A stretch of DNA of 64,000 bases from Marinobacter salinisoli (GTDB lineage Bacteria; Pseudomonadota; Gammaproteobacteria; Pseudomonadales; Oleiphilaceae), in NCBI RefSeq assembly GCF_017301335.1, contig NZ_CP071247.1:2294001-2358000 (forward strand), read 5' to 3'. This document shows, piece after piece, positions 10,529-19,783 of this stretch. The notes beneath the pieces are model-generated. The model searched no databases. It saw nothing but the letters and a program-made list of their open reading frames with translations, and had not been told where the DNA came from. Positions within the stretch are counted from its first letter, which is position 1. Every line of letters starts with the position of its first letter. The position numbers and the translations under genes are program-made.

Positions 10529-10975
10529 ATGAAGGGCATGGGAATGATGCCGCAACATCGGCGCAAACCGATGTCAGAAATCAACGTCGTCCCCTATATC
10601 GATGTGATGTTGGTGCTTCTGATCATCTTTATGGTCACGGCGCCCATGCTGACCCAGGGAGTGAAAGTAGAGCTTCCCGAAACGACGTCTGAGCCGATTC
10701 AAGCCGATAAGGACGTAGAGTCGATTGTTGTTTCGGTGGATACCAACGGCGCCTATTACATGGAGATCGGTGATGAGGGCGGTGACCCGATGTCGTTGCC
10801 GGAAATCCGTGAACAGATCACCAAAATCCTCTCTCAGCGAACCAATAGTGAGGTGCTGGTGCGCGGGGATGAGCATGTCGAGTACGGGGTTGTCGTTCGG
10901 CTTATGGCTGAACTCCAGGCGGCAGGAGCATCAAGTGTTGGCTTGATTACCGAAGCTCCCTCCACGGATAAGTGA
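10529..10975 (+). CDS. tolR: Tol-Pal motor subunit TolR
   Basis: The 148-residue ExbD-type protein has a short cytoplasmic N-terminus, one membrane helix near residues 22-45 containing the proton-carrying aspartate (VVPYIDVMLVLLIIFMV), and a periplasmic domain. Length and motif are normal. The last bases overlap the tolA start as GTGA, so the two genes are translationally coupled. Confidence 0.96.
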   Translation: MKGMGMMPQHRRKPMSEINVVPYIDVMLVLLIIFMVTAPMLTQGVKVELPETTSEPIQADKDVESIVVSVDTNGAYYMEIGDEGGDPMSLPEIREQITKILSQRTNSEVLVRGDEHVEYGVVVRLMAELQAAGASSVGLITEAPSTDK

Positions 10976-11979
10976 TAAAAGGCGCGGACAGAAACGTTTT
11001 GATAGGTCACGAACGCGAAGAAATCAGCACTGGTCATGCCCCGTGGAAATCGCCGATCGCGCTGTCGGTGGGCCTGCATGTGCTCATTATCGGCGTGGCT
11101 CTGGCAGGCTGGTCCTGGACCAGTCCGAAGGAGGAACCGCCGCCCAGAAGCATTTCGGCCCGGTTGATCACTCAGCAACAGCCAGTTCCCAGTGAGATTG
11201 TGGAACCTGTTGAGCAAGTTGATCGTGAGCAAGAGCGCAAGCTCGAAGAGCAGAAGCGCGAAGCAGAAGCGAAGCGTCGGGAGGAAGAGCGACGCAAAGC
11301 CGAGGCAGAGAGACAGCGCAAGGAAGAGGCCGCCCGAAAGGAAGCCGAGCGCAAAAAACAGGAAGCGGAGCGTCGCAAGCGTGAAGAAGAGGCTGCGCGG
11401 GCGAAGGAAGCGGCTCGCTTGAAGGCCGAGGCGGAAGCTAAAGAGCGAGAGCGCCGGAAGGCTGAGGAAGAGAAGCGAAAAGAAGAGGCCCGGCGCAAAG
11501 CAGAAGAAGAGAAGCGTCGCCAGGAAGAGCAGCGCAGACGCGAGGAAGAGGCCAGAAAGGAGGCCGAGCGAAAGCTCAGAGAGCAGCAATTGGAGGCCTT
11601 GGCTGAGCAGGCTCGGAAAGCGGAAGAATCGGAGGCGCGCCGTCAGGCGGAAGCTGCCGCTGCCAGGGCAAAAGAAGCCCAGATGCTGACGGAAGCCGAG
11701 AAATACCGGGCGCTGATTTATGAGCGGGTGAGGCGAGAGTGGTACAAACCGTCATCGGCAACCGAGGGCCTCAAGACTACTCTGAGTATAACGCTGTTGC
11801 CGACCGGAGAGTTGGCCAGTGTCCGGATGGTCGGAAGCAGTGGCAATGCCGCATTTGATAACACGGCACTGAGTGCAGCGCGGGCGGTCGGACGATACCC
11901 GATTCCAAATGACCGGCAGACATTTGAAAAATATTTTCGTCAGTTCACCCTCGAATTCACCCCGGGTGGGCTGCAATAA
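10972..11979 (+). CDS. tolA: Cell-envelope integrity protein TolA
   Basis: The 335-residue protein links the TolQR motor to Pal and TolB across the periplasm. It has one N-terminal membrane helix near residues 29-45. A very long charged alpha-helical region follows at about 75-240, almost only Glu, Lys, Arg, Ala and Gln in repeats such as AEEEKRRQEE. The globular domain III (about 245-335) binds Pal/TolB and ends in FTLEFTPGGLQ. The GTG start overlaps the tolR stop. The purine-rich repeats produce several spurious antisense reading frames. Confidence 0.95.
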   Translation: MIKGADRNVLIGHEREEISTGHAPWKSPIALSVGLHVLIIGVALAGWSWTSPKEEPPPRSISARLITQQQPVPSEIVEPVEQVDREQERKLEEQKREAEAKRREEERRKAEAERQRKEEAARKEAERKKQEAERRKREEEAARAKEAARLKAEAEAKERERRKAEEEKRKEEARRKAEEEKRRQEEQRRREEEARKEAERKLREQQLEALAEQARKAEESEARRQAEAAAARAKEAQMLTEAEKYRALIYERVRREWYKPSSATEGLKTTLSITLLPTGELASVRMVGSSGNAAFDNTALSAARAVGRYPIPNDRQTFEKYFRQFTLEFTPGGLQ

Positions 11980-11994
11980 AGAACGGATGACTCT

Positions 11995-13305
11995 ATGAGA
12001 CAACGGATCTGGACAACCTCTTTACGTGGCTTCGTTACCGTCCTGTGCCTGTTGGCACTGGGCAGCGGCGTGGCAAGAGCCGAGCTGGTTATTCGTATTA
12101 CCGAAGGTGCGGATGCTGCCATTCCCATTGCGGTAGTGCCTTTTGCGGAAAGCGGTGCATTTCCACCCGGTGATAAGGTCAGCGCCATTGTGCAGAGCGA
12201 CCTGGCGATGAGCGGTGAGTTCAAGCCTTTGCCGCCAGAGCAAATGCTCAGTTTGCCGTCCAAACGGGCTGAAGTGTTTTTCCGGGACTGGCGTTTGCTG
12301 GGCCAGCGCTACGTGCTGGTGGGCGAGATGACACGGCAGGCTGACCGGGTCAGCGCCCGCTATGAACTGTTTGATGTAAGCACCGAGGAGCGCCTGCTTG
12401 GGCGAACAAGCTCGGCTTCGGCATCGAACATCCGCACTCTGGCGCATGCCATCAGTGACCAGGTATACGAGGCGATTACTGGGGTGCCCGGGGCTTTTTC
12501 CACGAAGCTGGCTTATATCACACTTGACACCGCCAATGGCCAGCCGCGATACAGGTTGCAGGTGAGTGACGTCGATGGCAAGCGGGCTTCCATACGGCTG
12601 GAAAGCCGGGAGCCTATCCTGTCGCCTGCTTGGTCGCCTGACGGCAAGCGCCTTGCGTATGTCTCCTTCGAGACCGGCAAGCCCGTAATCTTTGTGCATG
12701 AACTCGCCACCGGCCAGCGGACAAAAGTTGCTGACTTTCCGGGGCTCAATTCCGCGCCGGCCTGGTCTGATGATGGCCGTTCCCTGTTGATGACCTTATC
12801 TAAGGATGGGAACGCGGAGATTTACCGCATGGATCTGGCCAGTCGACAACTGAAAAAGGTCACCAACCATTGGGCGATTGATACCGAGCCAAGCTGGGAT
12901 GCCCGTGGACAAGGGCTATTCTTCACCTCCGATCGCTCCGGCGGCCCCCAGATCTACTACAAGCAAAATCTCGATGCCGCACCCAGGCGCATTACGTTTG
13001 GTAGCCGTTATAACGCCCGGCCCAGGCCGGACAGCAGTGGGCGTTATGTATACTATGTGCATCAGCGCGACAGGGCGTTCAATATAGCCAGAACCGATTT
13101 AGAAACTGGTGAGGAAACCATACTGACCAGGACAGAATCCGACGAATCCCCAAGTGTGTCCCCGAATGGGCGTATGCTGATTTATGCCACCAAGCAGGGC
13201 AGCAGCGTACTCACCGTCATTTCTGCGGACGGCGGCGCGGCTTATAGCCTCCCGGCGTCTGAAGGCGATGTGCGCGAGCCCGCGTGGGGGCCGCTGGTGC
13301 GGTAG
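11995..13305 (+). CDS. tolB: Tol-Pal periplasmic beta-propeller protein TolB
   Basis: The 436-residue periplasmic protein binds Pal and TolA. A Sec signal peptide is visible, with likely cleavage after Ala29 (SGVARA|EL). The N-terminal domain (about 30-190) is followed by a six-bladed propeller containing repeats of the type [14 protein letters not shown], near residues 205, 250, 293 and 380. The length is normal. It lies between tolA and pal with short gaps. Confidence 0.96.
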   Translation: MRQRIWTTSLRGFVTVLCLLALGSGVARAELVIRITEGADAAIPIAVVPFAESGAFPPGDKVSAIVQSDLAMSGEFKPLPPEQMLSLPSKRAEVFFRDWRLLGQRYVLVGEMTRQADRVSARYELFDVSTEERLLGRTSSASASNIRTLAHAISDQVYEAITGVPGAFSTKLAYITLDTANGQPRYRLQVSDVDGKRASIRLESREPILSPAWSPDGKRLAYVSFETGKPVIFVHELATGQRTKVADFPGLNSAPAWSDDGRSLLMTLSKDGNAEIYRMDLASRQLKKVTNHWAIDTEPSWDARGQGLFFTSDRSGGPQIYYKQNLDAAPRRITFGSRYNARPRPDSSGRYVYYVHQRDRAFNIARTDLETGEETILTRTESDESPSVSPNGRMLIYATKQGSSVLTVISADGGAAYSLPASEGDVREPAWGPLVR

Positions 13306-13367
13306 CAGGTGCGCAAAACCTGCTCAATGATTCACACATTAAGTCAACCAACCGAAAGGAAAGTACT

Positions 13368-13937
13368 ATGAAGTTGTCAGCCCAATCCAAGGCTTTTGCA
13401 GTTATGTTGTCTGTCGGCCTCTTCGCCGGATGTAGCTCTACTGGCGAAACAGTAGATGAGGGAGCGTACGGCTCTGACGTGGCGGCAATTGACCAGGAAG
13501 GTGGTGCCACTGTTTACGGTGGTGGCGACGAGGGCGGAATTTCCTCTTCCTCGATGACTGAAGAAGAGCGTATGGCTGCAGAGCAGCAGGCTCAGCAGGA
13601 AGCGCTGCGCGAAATCACCACTTTCTACTTTGATTTCGATACTGCCGAAATCAAGCCTGAAGCTCGCGACGTGCTGGTGGCTCACGCTTTGTTCCTGGCC
13701 TCAAACCCTGGCCAGCAGGTTCGCCTGGAAGGTCACGGTGACGAGCGCGGCACCAAGGAATACAACCTCGCGCTGGGCGAGCGTCGTGCCAATGCGGTAC
13801 AGCGTTTCCTGATCGTGAACGGCGCTTCACGTGGCCAGATCGAAACCGTAAGCTACGGTGAAGAGAAGCCGGCTGTTATGGGTTCCAGCGAAAGCTCCTG
13901 GGCTCAGAACCGTCGTGTGGAGCTGGTTTTCGAATAA
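13368..13937 (+). CDS. pal: Peptidoglycan-associated lipoprotein Pal
   Basis: The 189-residue outer-membrane lipoprotein binds peptidoglycan through its C-terminal OmpA-like domain. The lipobox LFAGC places the lipidated cysteine at residue 22. The domain from about residue 85 contains [11 protein letters not shown] and [16 protein letters not shown], the peptidoglycan-binding signature. The ATG at 13368, preceded by GAAAGGAAAG, starts the signal peptide. The frame is open further upstream into tolB, but that part is not Pal. A linker rich in Gly, Ser, Glu and Asp separates lipid anchor and domain. Confidence 0.96.
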   Translation: MKLSAQSKAFAVMLSVGLFAGCSSTGETVDEGAYGSDVAAIDQEGGATVYGGGDEGGISSSSMTEEERMAAEQQAQQEALREITTFYFDFDTAEIKPEARDVLVAHALFLASNPGQQVRLEGHGDERGTKEYNLALGERRANAVQRFLIVNGASRGQIETVSYGEEKPAVMGSSESSWAQNRRVELVFE

Positions 13938-13961
13938 AAAACCAAGATGACAGGTATGTCC

Positions 13962-14729
13962 ATGAGAAAAATACTCATGGCGACAGTGGTGCTTCCGCTT
14001 GCTCTCGGGCAGGCGGGAGCGGCTCTGGCGCAATCATCTACCCCCGCTTTCCAGAACAGTGGCTCTGCCGCTCAGCGTGGCGCGGGTAATAGTCAGGCTT
14101 CGGCCGAGCTGTTTTATATGATCCAGCAACTGCAGGAAGAGGTCCGTCGTCTCCGGGGGCAGGTGGAAGAGCAGGGTTACCAGATTGATCGGCTCCAGAA
14201 ACAGGGTCGTGATCGATACATTGATCTGGATCAGCGAATTTTGGCACTGTCGGAAAAAATGGCGGAGCAGCCGGTCGGGAGCTCGTCGTCGGCATCGTCC
14301 TCAGGCGGAGCTTCGGCACCGGTGATTGAGGAGAAAGAATACCGCCAGCCTGACGCCGAGGAGCGTGCGGCCTACGCTGAGATTCAGGATTTGATCCGGA
14401 ATCAAAAGGATTACGACACGGCCATCAACAAGATATACGCGTTCATTGATACCTATCCCGAAGGCGATTTGACGGTAAACGCCTATTATTGGTTGGGTGA
14501 GGTGTATCTGGTGAAGCCGCAGTTGGAGCAGGCGAAGCAGGCGTTTACGATCGTCGCCACCCGCTATCCGGACCACCGCAAGGCGCCGGATGCGTTGTAT
14601 AAGCTGGGTGTGACCCTGGACAAGCTGGGTGAGACCGAGCAGGCCCGGGGCCGCATGCAGAACGTTGTAGACAGTTATCCGGATAGCAGTGCCGCCAAGT
14701 TGGCGCGCAAGTTCCTTGGCGCAGGGTAA
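13962..14729 (+). CDS. cpoB: Cell division coordinator CpoB (YbgF)
   Basis: The periplasmic protein (255 residues from 13962) coordinates peptidoglycan synthesis and Tol-driven constriction. The signal peptide MRKILMATVVLPLALGQAGAALAQ leads. A coiled-coil trimerisation segment lies near residues 50-95, followed by a Ser/Ala-rich linker and three tetratricopeptide repeats at about 125-250. The ATG at 13962 begins the signal peptide cleanly and has ACAGG seven bases upstream. In-frame ATGs at 13947 and 13956 are possible but add only four or five residues. It ends the tol-pal operon. Confidence 0.92.
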   Translation: MRKILMATVVLPLALGQAGAALAQSSTPAFQNSGSAAQRGAGNSQASAELFYMIQQLQEEVRRLRGQVEEQGYQIDRLQKQGRDRYIDLDQRILALSEKMAEQPVGSSSSASSSGGASAPVIEEKEYRQPDAEERAAYAEIQDLIRNQKDYDTAINKIYAFIDTYPEGDLTVNAYYWLGEVYLVKPQLEQAKQAFTIVATRYPDHRKAPDALYKLGVTLDKLGETEQARGRMQNVVDSYPDSSAAKLARKFLGAG

Positions 14730-14775
14730 AGCTTAACCGGCGAAGAAAAAATGTTGAGAAACTTTCAAAAGGGGG

Positions 14776-14806
14776 TTGATCAGCAAAAAAAAATCGTTAC
14801 TATATG
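14776..14806 (+). promoter_or_regulatory. Putative promoter of the tRNA-Lys genes
   Basis: TTGATC at 14776-14781 can serve as -35 and TACTAT or TATATG (14798-14806) as -10. The spacing is 16 to 19 bases depending on the choice. A GC-rich CGCC follows, as in stringently controlled stable-RNA promoters. The tRNA starts about ten bases later. Confidence 0.5.
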
Positions 14807-14816
14807 CGCCTCGTTT

Positions 14817-14892
14817 GGGTCGTTAGCTCAGTTGGTAGAGCAGTTGGCTTTTAACCAATTGGTCGATGGTTCGAGTCCATCACGACCCACCA
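14817..14892 (+). tRNA. tRNA-Lys (anticodon TTT), first copy
   Basis: The 76-base cloverleaf has an acceptor stem GGGTCGT/ACGACCC with encoded CCA, the D-arm GCTCAGTTGGTAGAGC, an anticodon loop CTTTTAA (anticodon TTT) and the T-loop TTCGAGT. It differs by one T-loop base from the copy at 14964. Confidence 0.97.
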
Positions 14893-14904
14893 AATTAGAG
14901 TCCG

Positions 14905-14925
14905 GATGCGAAGTCGCATTTTTGT
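14905..14925 (+). terminator. Hairpin with short T-run between the two tRNA-Lys genes
   Basis: The arms ATGCG and CGCAT enclose AAGT and are followed by TTTTTG. This resembles a weak intrinsic terminator or a processing stem between the tandem tRNAs. No clear promoter is seen between it and the second tRNA. Confidence 0.5.
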
Positions 14926-14963
14926 GTTTGGGCAGATCAGTATGAGCGCTGGTCACTGTTTAT

Positions 14964-15039
14964 GGGTCGTTAGCTCAGTTGGTAGAGCAGTTGGCTTTTA
15001 ACCAATTGGTCGATGGTTCGAATCCATCACGACCCACCA
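14964..15039 (+). tRNA. tRNA-Lys (anticodon TTT), second copy
   Basis: This 76-base tRNA has the same stems, anticodon TTT and encoded CCA as the copy at 14817. The only difference is A instead of G in the T-loop (TTCGAAT). The copies are separated by 71 bases and arose by tandem duplication. Confidence 0.97.
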
Positions 15040-15066
15040 TATATCGGATCCGAAAGGGTTCGAAAA

Positions 15067-15092
15067 AAAGAGCCTCCGGGCTCTTTTTTTTT
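15067..15092 (+). terminator. Rho-independent terminator of the tRNA-Lys unit
   Basis: The stem AAAGAGCC/GGCTCTTT with loop TCCG runs into nine consecutive Ts (15084-15092), a strong intrinsic terminator. Confidence 0.9.
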
Positions 15093-15168
15093 GCGTATAA
15101 GATCCCAAATAGGGTGTTGGCTCTTCCGCGGGGAGACTCACTGTTGATCACGAAAATCGGGATTGCAG

Positions 15169-15177
15169 TGATATAAT
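15169..15177 (+). promoter_or_regulatory. Extended -10 promoter of nadA
   Basis: The sequence TGATATAAT is a perfect extended -10 element (TGnTATAAT) 33 bases before the nadA ATG. No good -35 lies at the usual distance, which an extended -10 can compensate for. Confidence 0.6.
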
Positions 15178-15209
15178 CTGCACATTGAACGCAACATAGA
15201 GACGCAGTA

Positions 15210-16271
15210 ATGACACGTACCGAAGACCGCATTCTTGTCCAGGAACATCTCGCCCACGCTGCCGAGCCCAAGCCGCTGAGTGCTGACGAGAAAGCCGGTC
15301 TTATTGCGAAGATAAAAGCAGCGTTGCAGGAAAAAGACGCTGTTCTGGTGGCGCATTACTATACCGATCCAGAGCTGCAGCAACTGGCCGAGGAGACCGG
15401 CGGCTGCGTGGCAGACTCGCTCGAAATGGCGCGTTTTGGTAATGAGCATCCAGCCTCCACCGTGGTGGTTGCCGGTGTGCGCTTCATGGGAGAAACCGCG
15501 AAAATCCTCAATCCCGAAAAAACCGTGCTCATGCCGACGCTGGAGGCGACCTGCTCCCTTGATGTCGGGTGCCCGGCGGATGAGTTCTCGGCATTTTGTG
15601 ATCAGCACCCTGACCGCACCGTGGTGGTGTATGCCAACACCTCAGCGGCGGTAAAGGCCAGGGCCGACTGGGTGGTGACATCCAGTTGCGCACAAGCCAT
15701 TGTCGAGCACCTGGATGCCCGTGGCGAGAAGATTCTGTGGGCACCGGATAAGCATCTTGGGCATTACGTGCAGAAGACGACAGGCGCAGACATGCTGCTT
15801 TGGGATGGTTCCTGCATAGTCCACGAAGAATTCAAGTATCGCGGTCTGGAAGATCTGAAGGCTCTGTATCCGGAGGCGGCCGTCCTGGTTCACCCGGAGT
15901 CTCCCCATGCTGTTGTGGAAATGGCGGACGTGGTGGGCTCGACCTCCCAGCTGATTCATGCTGTGCAGACCATGGCGAACGACAAGTTTATTGTTGCGAC
16001 CGATAACGGCATTTTCTACAAAATGCAGCAGCTGGCGCCGAACAAGACGCTGCTTGAGGCACCGACCGCAGGCAACGGGGCTACCTGTCGCAGCTGCGCC
16101 CATTGTCCTTGGATGGCAATGAACGGTCTGGAAAATCTTTTGCATGTGCTTGAGGCGGGGGATCAGGAAGTCTCGGTGAGTGATGCACTTCGTGAACGCG
16201 CGCTGATGCCTCTGCGGCGCATGTTGGACTTCACGGCGAACATGGACCTGCAGGTTGCAGGCAACGGCTGA
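15210..16271 (+). CDS. nadA: Quinolinate synthase NadA
   Basis: The 353-residue iron-sulfur enzyme condenses iminoaspartate with dihydroxyacetone phosphate to quinolinate in NAD synthesis. Cluster-ligand cysteines are present in the expected segments: ATCSLDVGC in the middle and [10 protein letters not shown] near the C-terminus. The length fits the family. The last codons form one arm of a long hairpin shared with the convergent protease gene. Confidence 0.95.
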   Translation: MTRTEDRILVQEHLAHAAEPKPLSADEKAGLIAKIKAALQEKDAVLVAHYYTDPELQQLAEETGGCVADSLEMARFGNEHPASTVVVAGVRFMGETAKILNPEKTVLMPTLEATCSLDVGCPADEFSAFCDQHPDRTVVVYANTSAAVKARADWVVTSSCAQAIVEHLDARGEKILWAPDKHLGHYVQKTTGADMLLWDGSCIVHEEFKYRGLEDLKALYPEAAVLVHPESPHAVVEMADVVGSTSQLIHAVQTMANDKFIVATDNGIFYKMQQLAPNKTLLEAPTAGNGATCRSCAHCPWMAMNGLENLLHVLEAGDQEVSVSDALRERALMPLRRMLDFTANMDLQVAGNG

Positions 16272-16289
16272 CGGGGCGTCAGCCGTTGC
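16261..16289. terminator. Perfect 13-bp inverted repeat across both stop codons of convergent genes
   Basis: Positions 16261-16273 and 16277-16289 are exact reverse complements with a GGG loop. The repeat contains the last codons and stop codons of nadA (+) and of the BepA-like gene (-). There is no T-run, so it is not a textbook intrinsic terminator, but either transcript would form the same very stable hairpin at its end. Confidence 0.6.
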
Positions 16290-17745
16290 GTCGGGAGTTA
16301 AGGCGTCGGGTGATCTCTGCCAGCCGCTCGGTGACTATCTGCCGCTCGGGAGAGCCAGCGGATAGCTTTTCCTGGGCTTGCCTGAGTTGTCGCTGAGCGG
16401 CTTCCAGGTCTCCCATCAGTACGTCGTATTCTGCCCGTGCCCTGTGTACTCCCACAATATTCCTTGCAAGTCCCTCGGCGTCAGCCAGTTTCAGCCACAG
16501 GTGCTCCTGTTTGGGCATATCCCGGGTCAGGTCTTTCAATAATTGAGCTGCGGCTGAACCCCTGCCGGCCGCCAATTCCGTTTCTGCGAGTTGATAGCTT
16601 ATGGGATAGTTGCCGGGATTCCTGCCCAGCGCACTTTTCAGCAGTTTTCGGGCTTCTTCGATCTGGTTGTTACCCAGAAGGGCTTCGGCCAGTGTTACCT
16701 GGAACGTAATTCTCTCCGGTTGCTGTTCCAACAGCTCTTGAAGGAGGTTAATGGCCTTTTCTGGTTGATTGTTTCGCAGGTAGGCAACGGCAAGGCCATA
16801 GCGAATAGCCTCGCTTCGCGCAGGGTTGCTCTTTTCCAGATAGGCTTCGAAGGTGTCAATGGCGACCTGGGGTGACGAGGTATACCGTGCCTGCAGGCGG
16901 CTGCGGATCAGATGGTATTCCAGGCTGTCGCCAATGGTTTTCTTCGGATACTGCTCGGCCCGGTTCAGGGTGTCCGACACCCGGCTCTGGGTGAGCGGGT
17001 GGGTCGACAGGTACTCCGGTACCCGGTTGCCCTGAAGGCGATTCTCGCGCATCAGGATTTCAAACATTTCCGGCATGCCGCGTGGGTCCATGCCAGCGTT
17101 GGCAAGAATATCCAGGCCGACTCGGTCCGCTTCCTGTTCGTGAGCGCGGCTGTAGGCCAGCATGTTCTGCACGGCCATGGCCTGTGAACCGGCAATCGCG
17201 GCAATGCCGATGTCTGACTGTGTGGCCGCCGACAGGATGATACCCGCAATCATTCCGGCCATTGCCAACGGTGCGTTGGCTTCCTGCTGCTCCATCCGAC
17301 GCGCGAAGTGGCGCTGACTGAGGTGTGCAAGTTCGTGCGCCAGAACCGAGGCGAACTGTTGTTCGGTCGCTGCGCTGAGAAACAGGCCGCCATTCACGCC
17401 AACAATACCCCCCGGAACCGCGAAGGCGTTAATCCCGGGGTTGTCGATCAGTGTCAGGGTAAGGTTTCGGTCTTGGAGCGGCGCAGAAGGCACCAGACGA
17501 TAGATGATGGCAGTCAGGTAATCGTAGACCAGGGGGTCGGTGATTCTGGGGGTTGATCGGCGAATAGAAATCATTACCTGCTCGCCAATGTCAGACTCCA
17601 GTTTGCCCGAAATCAATCCTCCGCCCGCGCCGCCGATCGTGGGTAGCTGGCTTTCCTGTGCCGTGGGGTTGCCGAAAGGGAGGGCGAGTAGCAGGCACAG
17701 GCCGGCTGGCATCAGACTGGATTTGAGGCGTCTCTTCCGATTCAT
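16279..17745 (-). CDS. bepA: BepA-type periplasmic M48 metalloprotease with TPR repeats
   Basis: The 488-residue protein matches BepA/YfgC, a periplasmic protease and chaperone that assists or degrades outer-membrane beta-barrel proteins such as LptD. It has a signal peptide (about residues 1-30). The zinc motif is His137-Glu138-Leu-Ala-His141, with a third ligand probably at Glu206 in EADRVG. C-terminal tetratricopeptide repeats run from about residue 290. The start at 17745 (MNRKRRLKSS) begins the signal peptide. The frame is open 17 codons further upstream without a signal-peptide-like start. It is convergent with nadA. Confidence 0.9.
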   Translation of the reverse strand: MNRKRRLKSSLMPAGLCLLLALPFGNPTAQESQLPTIGGAGGGLISGKLESDIGEQVMISIRRSTPRITDPLVYDYLTAIIYRLVPSAPLQDRNLTLTLIDNPGINAFAVPGGIVGVNGGLFLSAATEQQFASVLAHELAHLSQRHFARRMEQQEANAPLAMAGMIAGIILSAATQSDIGIAAIAGSQAMAVQNMLAYSRAHEQEADRVGLDILANAGMDPRGMPEMFEILMRENRLQGNRVPEYLSTHPLTQSRVSDTLNRAEQYPKKTIGDSLEYHLIRSRLQARYTSSPQVAIDTFEAYLEKSNPARSEAIRYGLAVAYLRNNQPEKAINLLQELLEQQPERITFQVTLAEALLGNNQIEEARKLLKSALGRNPGNYPISYQLAETELAAGRGSAAAQLLKDLTRDMPKQEHLWLKLADAEGLARNIVGVHRARAEYDVLMGDLEAAQRQLRQAQEKLSAGSPERQIVTERLAEITRRLNSRRNG

Positions 17746-17910
17746 GTACTGCAAAGTATCCCCTGGTCCGGTGGCCATAATGACAGGCATATACAACGAA
17801 AAGTTCGTTCGGTTGCATTAAATACTATTGTAGTGAAATACATTAACACTCTCGGCATAATGCCTGCATGAATGTTTTTACATTGATTTCAGACATGGTG
17901 TTTCCGTTTT

Positions 17911-18138
17911 ATGGCTGATCGTACGTTGGATGCGTCGGGTCTTCAGTGCCCGATGCCCTTGCTGAAAACCAAGCTGGAGCTCAATTCCATGGAAGCTGGC
18001 CAGGAGTTAGAGGTGGTTGCCACTGACTCGGGCTCGGCCCGGGATATCCCTGCCTTTATCAAGCTCTCCAGGCATTCGCTGGTGAGCACGGCGGAAGCCG
18101 GGGGTGAGTATCGGTTTGTGATAAAGTGCGGCGGCTAG
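17911..18138 (+). CDS. TusA/SirA-family sulfur carrier protein
   Basis: The 75-residue protein has the family motif Cys13-Pro-Met-Pro16 near its N-terminus, where the cysteine carries persulfide sulfur. TusA passes sulfur to tRNA thiolation, while related YedF/YeeD-type proteins serve other pathways. Which applies is not shown. It is followed 16 bases later by a PerM-type permease gene and is probably cotranscribed with it. Confidence 0.88.
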   Translation: MADRTLDASGLQCPMPLLKTKLELNSMEAGQELEVVATDSGSARDIPAFIKLSRHSLVSTAEAGGEYRFVIKCGG

Positions 18139-18154
18139 GTTTTCGGAGACATAC

Positions 18155-19234
18155 ATGATCACAGTTTTACGGGGTCTTGCGCACAAGTATTTTTCGGATG
18201 AGGAGGCGGTAATCCTGTTCCTCATCCTGGTGACGGGGACCATCTTTGTTATCTGGTTTGGGGCCATGTTGGCGCCGGCCATAGCCTCACTGATTATCGC
18301 CTTTATTCTTCAGGGTCTGGTGACCAAGCTGGTCAAAATGGGTGTGCCTGAAATGGCGGCTATTCTGGGGGTTTTCCTGGTTTTCCTCGGCGTTCTGGTC
18401 GGTTTCATCTTCGGCTTGCTCCCGCTGATCTGGACACAGGTAAGCAACCTTGCCGGTGAAACACCGAGAATCATCCGGGAAATGCAGTCTTATCTAGAGC
18501 TGCTTCCGGATGAGTATCCCCATCTCATTTCCGCCGACGCAGTCAATACCGTCTATCAGCAGGTATCAACCGAGGTTGGTCATATGACGCAGTGGTTGGT
18601 GTCGTTTTCGCTGTCCAGTATTCCCGATCTGGTGGCACTGCTTATATATATGGTTCTGGTGCCGATTCTGGTGTTTTTCTTCTTGAAGGACCGGGAGGTG
18701 TTGCTGGGCGCCGTGGGCAGGCTGCTTCCGCCTCAACGCCCGATGATGCTTCGCATCTGGCATGAAGTGAACCTTCAGTGTGCCAATTATGTTCGAGGTA
18801 AGGCGGTCGAGATTCTGATTGTGGGCGGTGCCACCTATGTGGCGTTCAAGTTCCTTGGTATGCCGTATGCGGCCCTGTTGTCACTTTTGGTAGGGTTGAG
18901 TGTGGTGATTCCCTACATTGGCGCAGCGGTGGTAACCATCCCGGTAGCGATGATTGCCTTGTTTGCGTTTGGCTGGGGCAGTCACTTTATCTGGGTGATG
19001 GTGGTTTATGGCGTTATCCAGGGGTTGGACGGCAACGTGCTGGTGCCGATCCTGTTTTCCGAGGTGAATAATCTTCATCCGGTGGCGATTATCGTGGCGG
19101 TGCTGTTTTTCGGTGGTATCTGGGGCTTGTGGGGAGTTTTCTTTGCCATTCCTCTGGCAACCATGCTGAAAGCCGTTTTTGCGGCCTGGCCGGTGAAGGA
19201 CTTTGTGCCTCCACCGGAACCTGAGCACTCCTGA
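18155..19234 (+). CDS. AI-2E family (PerM-type) inner-membrane protein
   Basis: The 359-residue protein has about eight membrane segments, the usual pattern of the AI-2E/PerM family. A first pair lies near residues 20-60, another helix at 65-95 and one near 150-175 before a cytoplasmic loop. The C-terminal half contains the conserved segment IQGLDGNVLVPILFSE. Members include putative exporters and ion antiporters, and the substrate cannot be told from sequence. It converges on bcp with a seven-base gap. Confidence 0.88.
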   Translation: MITVLRGLAHKYFSDEEAVILFLILVTGTIFVIWFGAMLAPAIASLIIAFILQGLVTKLVKMGVPEMAAILGVFLVFLGVLVGFIFGLLPLIWTQVSNLAGETPRIIREMQSYLELLPDEYPHLISADAVNTVYQQVSTEVGHMTQWLVSFSLSSIPDLVALLIYMVLVPILVFFFLKDREVLLGAVGRLLPPQRPMMLRIWHEVNLQCANYVRGKAVEILIVGGATYVAFKFLGMPYAALLSLLVGLSVVIPYIGAAVVTIPVAMIALFAFGWGSHFIWVMVVYGVIQGLDGNVLVPILFSEVNNLHPVAIIVAVLFFGGIWGLWGVFFAIPLATMLKAVFAAWPVKDFVPPPEPEHS

Positions 19235-19241
19235 CCGGGTC

Positions 19242-19709
19242 CTAGAGCGCCTTGGTGGCCTCCAGAACCTCGTCAGCGTGACCTTTGACCTTGACGCTGC
19301 GCCAGGCCTTCCGAAGAACGCCGGCGCCGTCAATAAGGAACGTGCTGCGGTCGATCCCGAGGTACTCTTTGCCGTAAAGTTTTTTGAGCTTGATGACGTC
19401 GAACAGCTTGCACAGTGTTTCGTCCTTGTCTGAAATCAGGTGGAACGGGAAATCGTGCTTGGCGCGGAAATTTTCGTGAGCCCGAAGCCCGTCTCTGGAG
19501 ACGCCCAGAATTTCAGTGTTAAGCTCGGCAAACGCCGACATGCGGTCCCGAAAATCCTGACCCTCGGTTGTGCAGCCGGGGGTGTTATCCTTTGGGTAGA
19601 AATAAAGAATTACGTTTTTTCCCTGGAAATCGGACAGGCGAATGGTCTGGTTTCCTGTAGCTTGGACTTCAAAATCTGGTACAGGGTTTCCCAGTTCAAC
19701 GGATGACAT
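19242..19709 (-). CDS. bcp: Thioredoxin-dependent peroxiredoxin (Bcp/PrxQ)
   Basis: The 155-residue peroxidase reduces hydrogen peroxide and alkyl hydroperoxides. The peroxidatic cysteine is Cys46 in NTPGCTTEG. The resolving cysteine found five residues later in E. coli Bcp is missing here. Cys100 (DETLC) is the other cysteine and could serve instead, as in some PrxQ subgroups. The gene is transcribed away from dapA, with 74 bases between the two starts. Confidence 0.93.
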   Translation of the reverse strand: MSSVELGNPVPDFEVQATGNQTIRLSDFQGKNVILYFYPKDNTPGCTTEGQDFRDRMSAFAELNTEILGVSRDGLRAHENFRAKHDFPFHLISDKDETLCKLFDVIKLKKLYGKEYLGIDRSTFLIDGAGVLRKAWRSVKVKGHADEVLEATKAL

Positions 19710-19783
19710 GACTTCTCCTTGAATTCCCTTGTGTCAGTACGAGCCCAACATTACCATATCGCTTTTATTGAGACGGAGCTTTT

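Noticed and set aside
11172..11589. Repetitive purine-rich sequence as a simple repeat element or antisense genes
   Set aside because: The repeats are codons of the charged helical domain of TolA, which explains both the repetition and the antisense frames.
14751..15176. Small open frames overlapping the tRNA-Lys genes
   Set aside because: They read through the tRNAs themselves and have no coding features.
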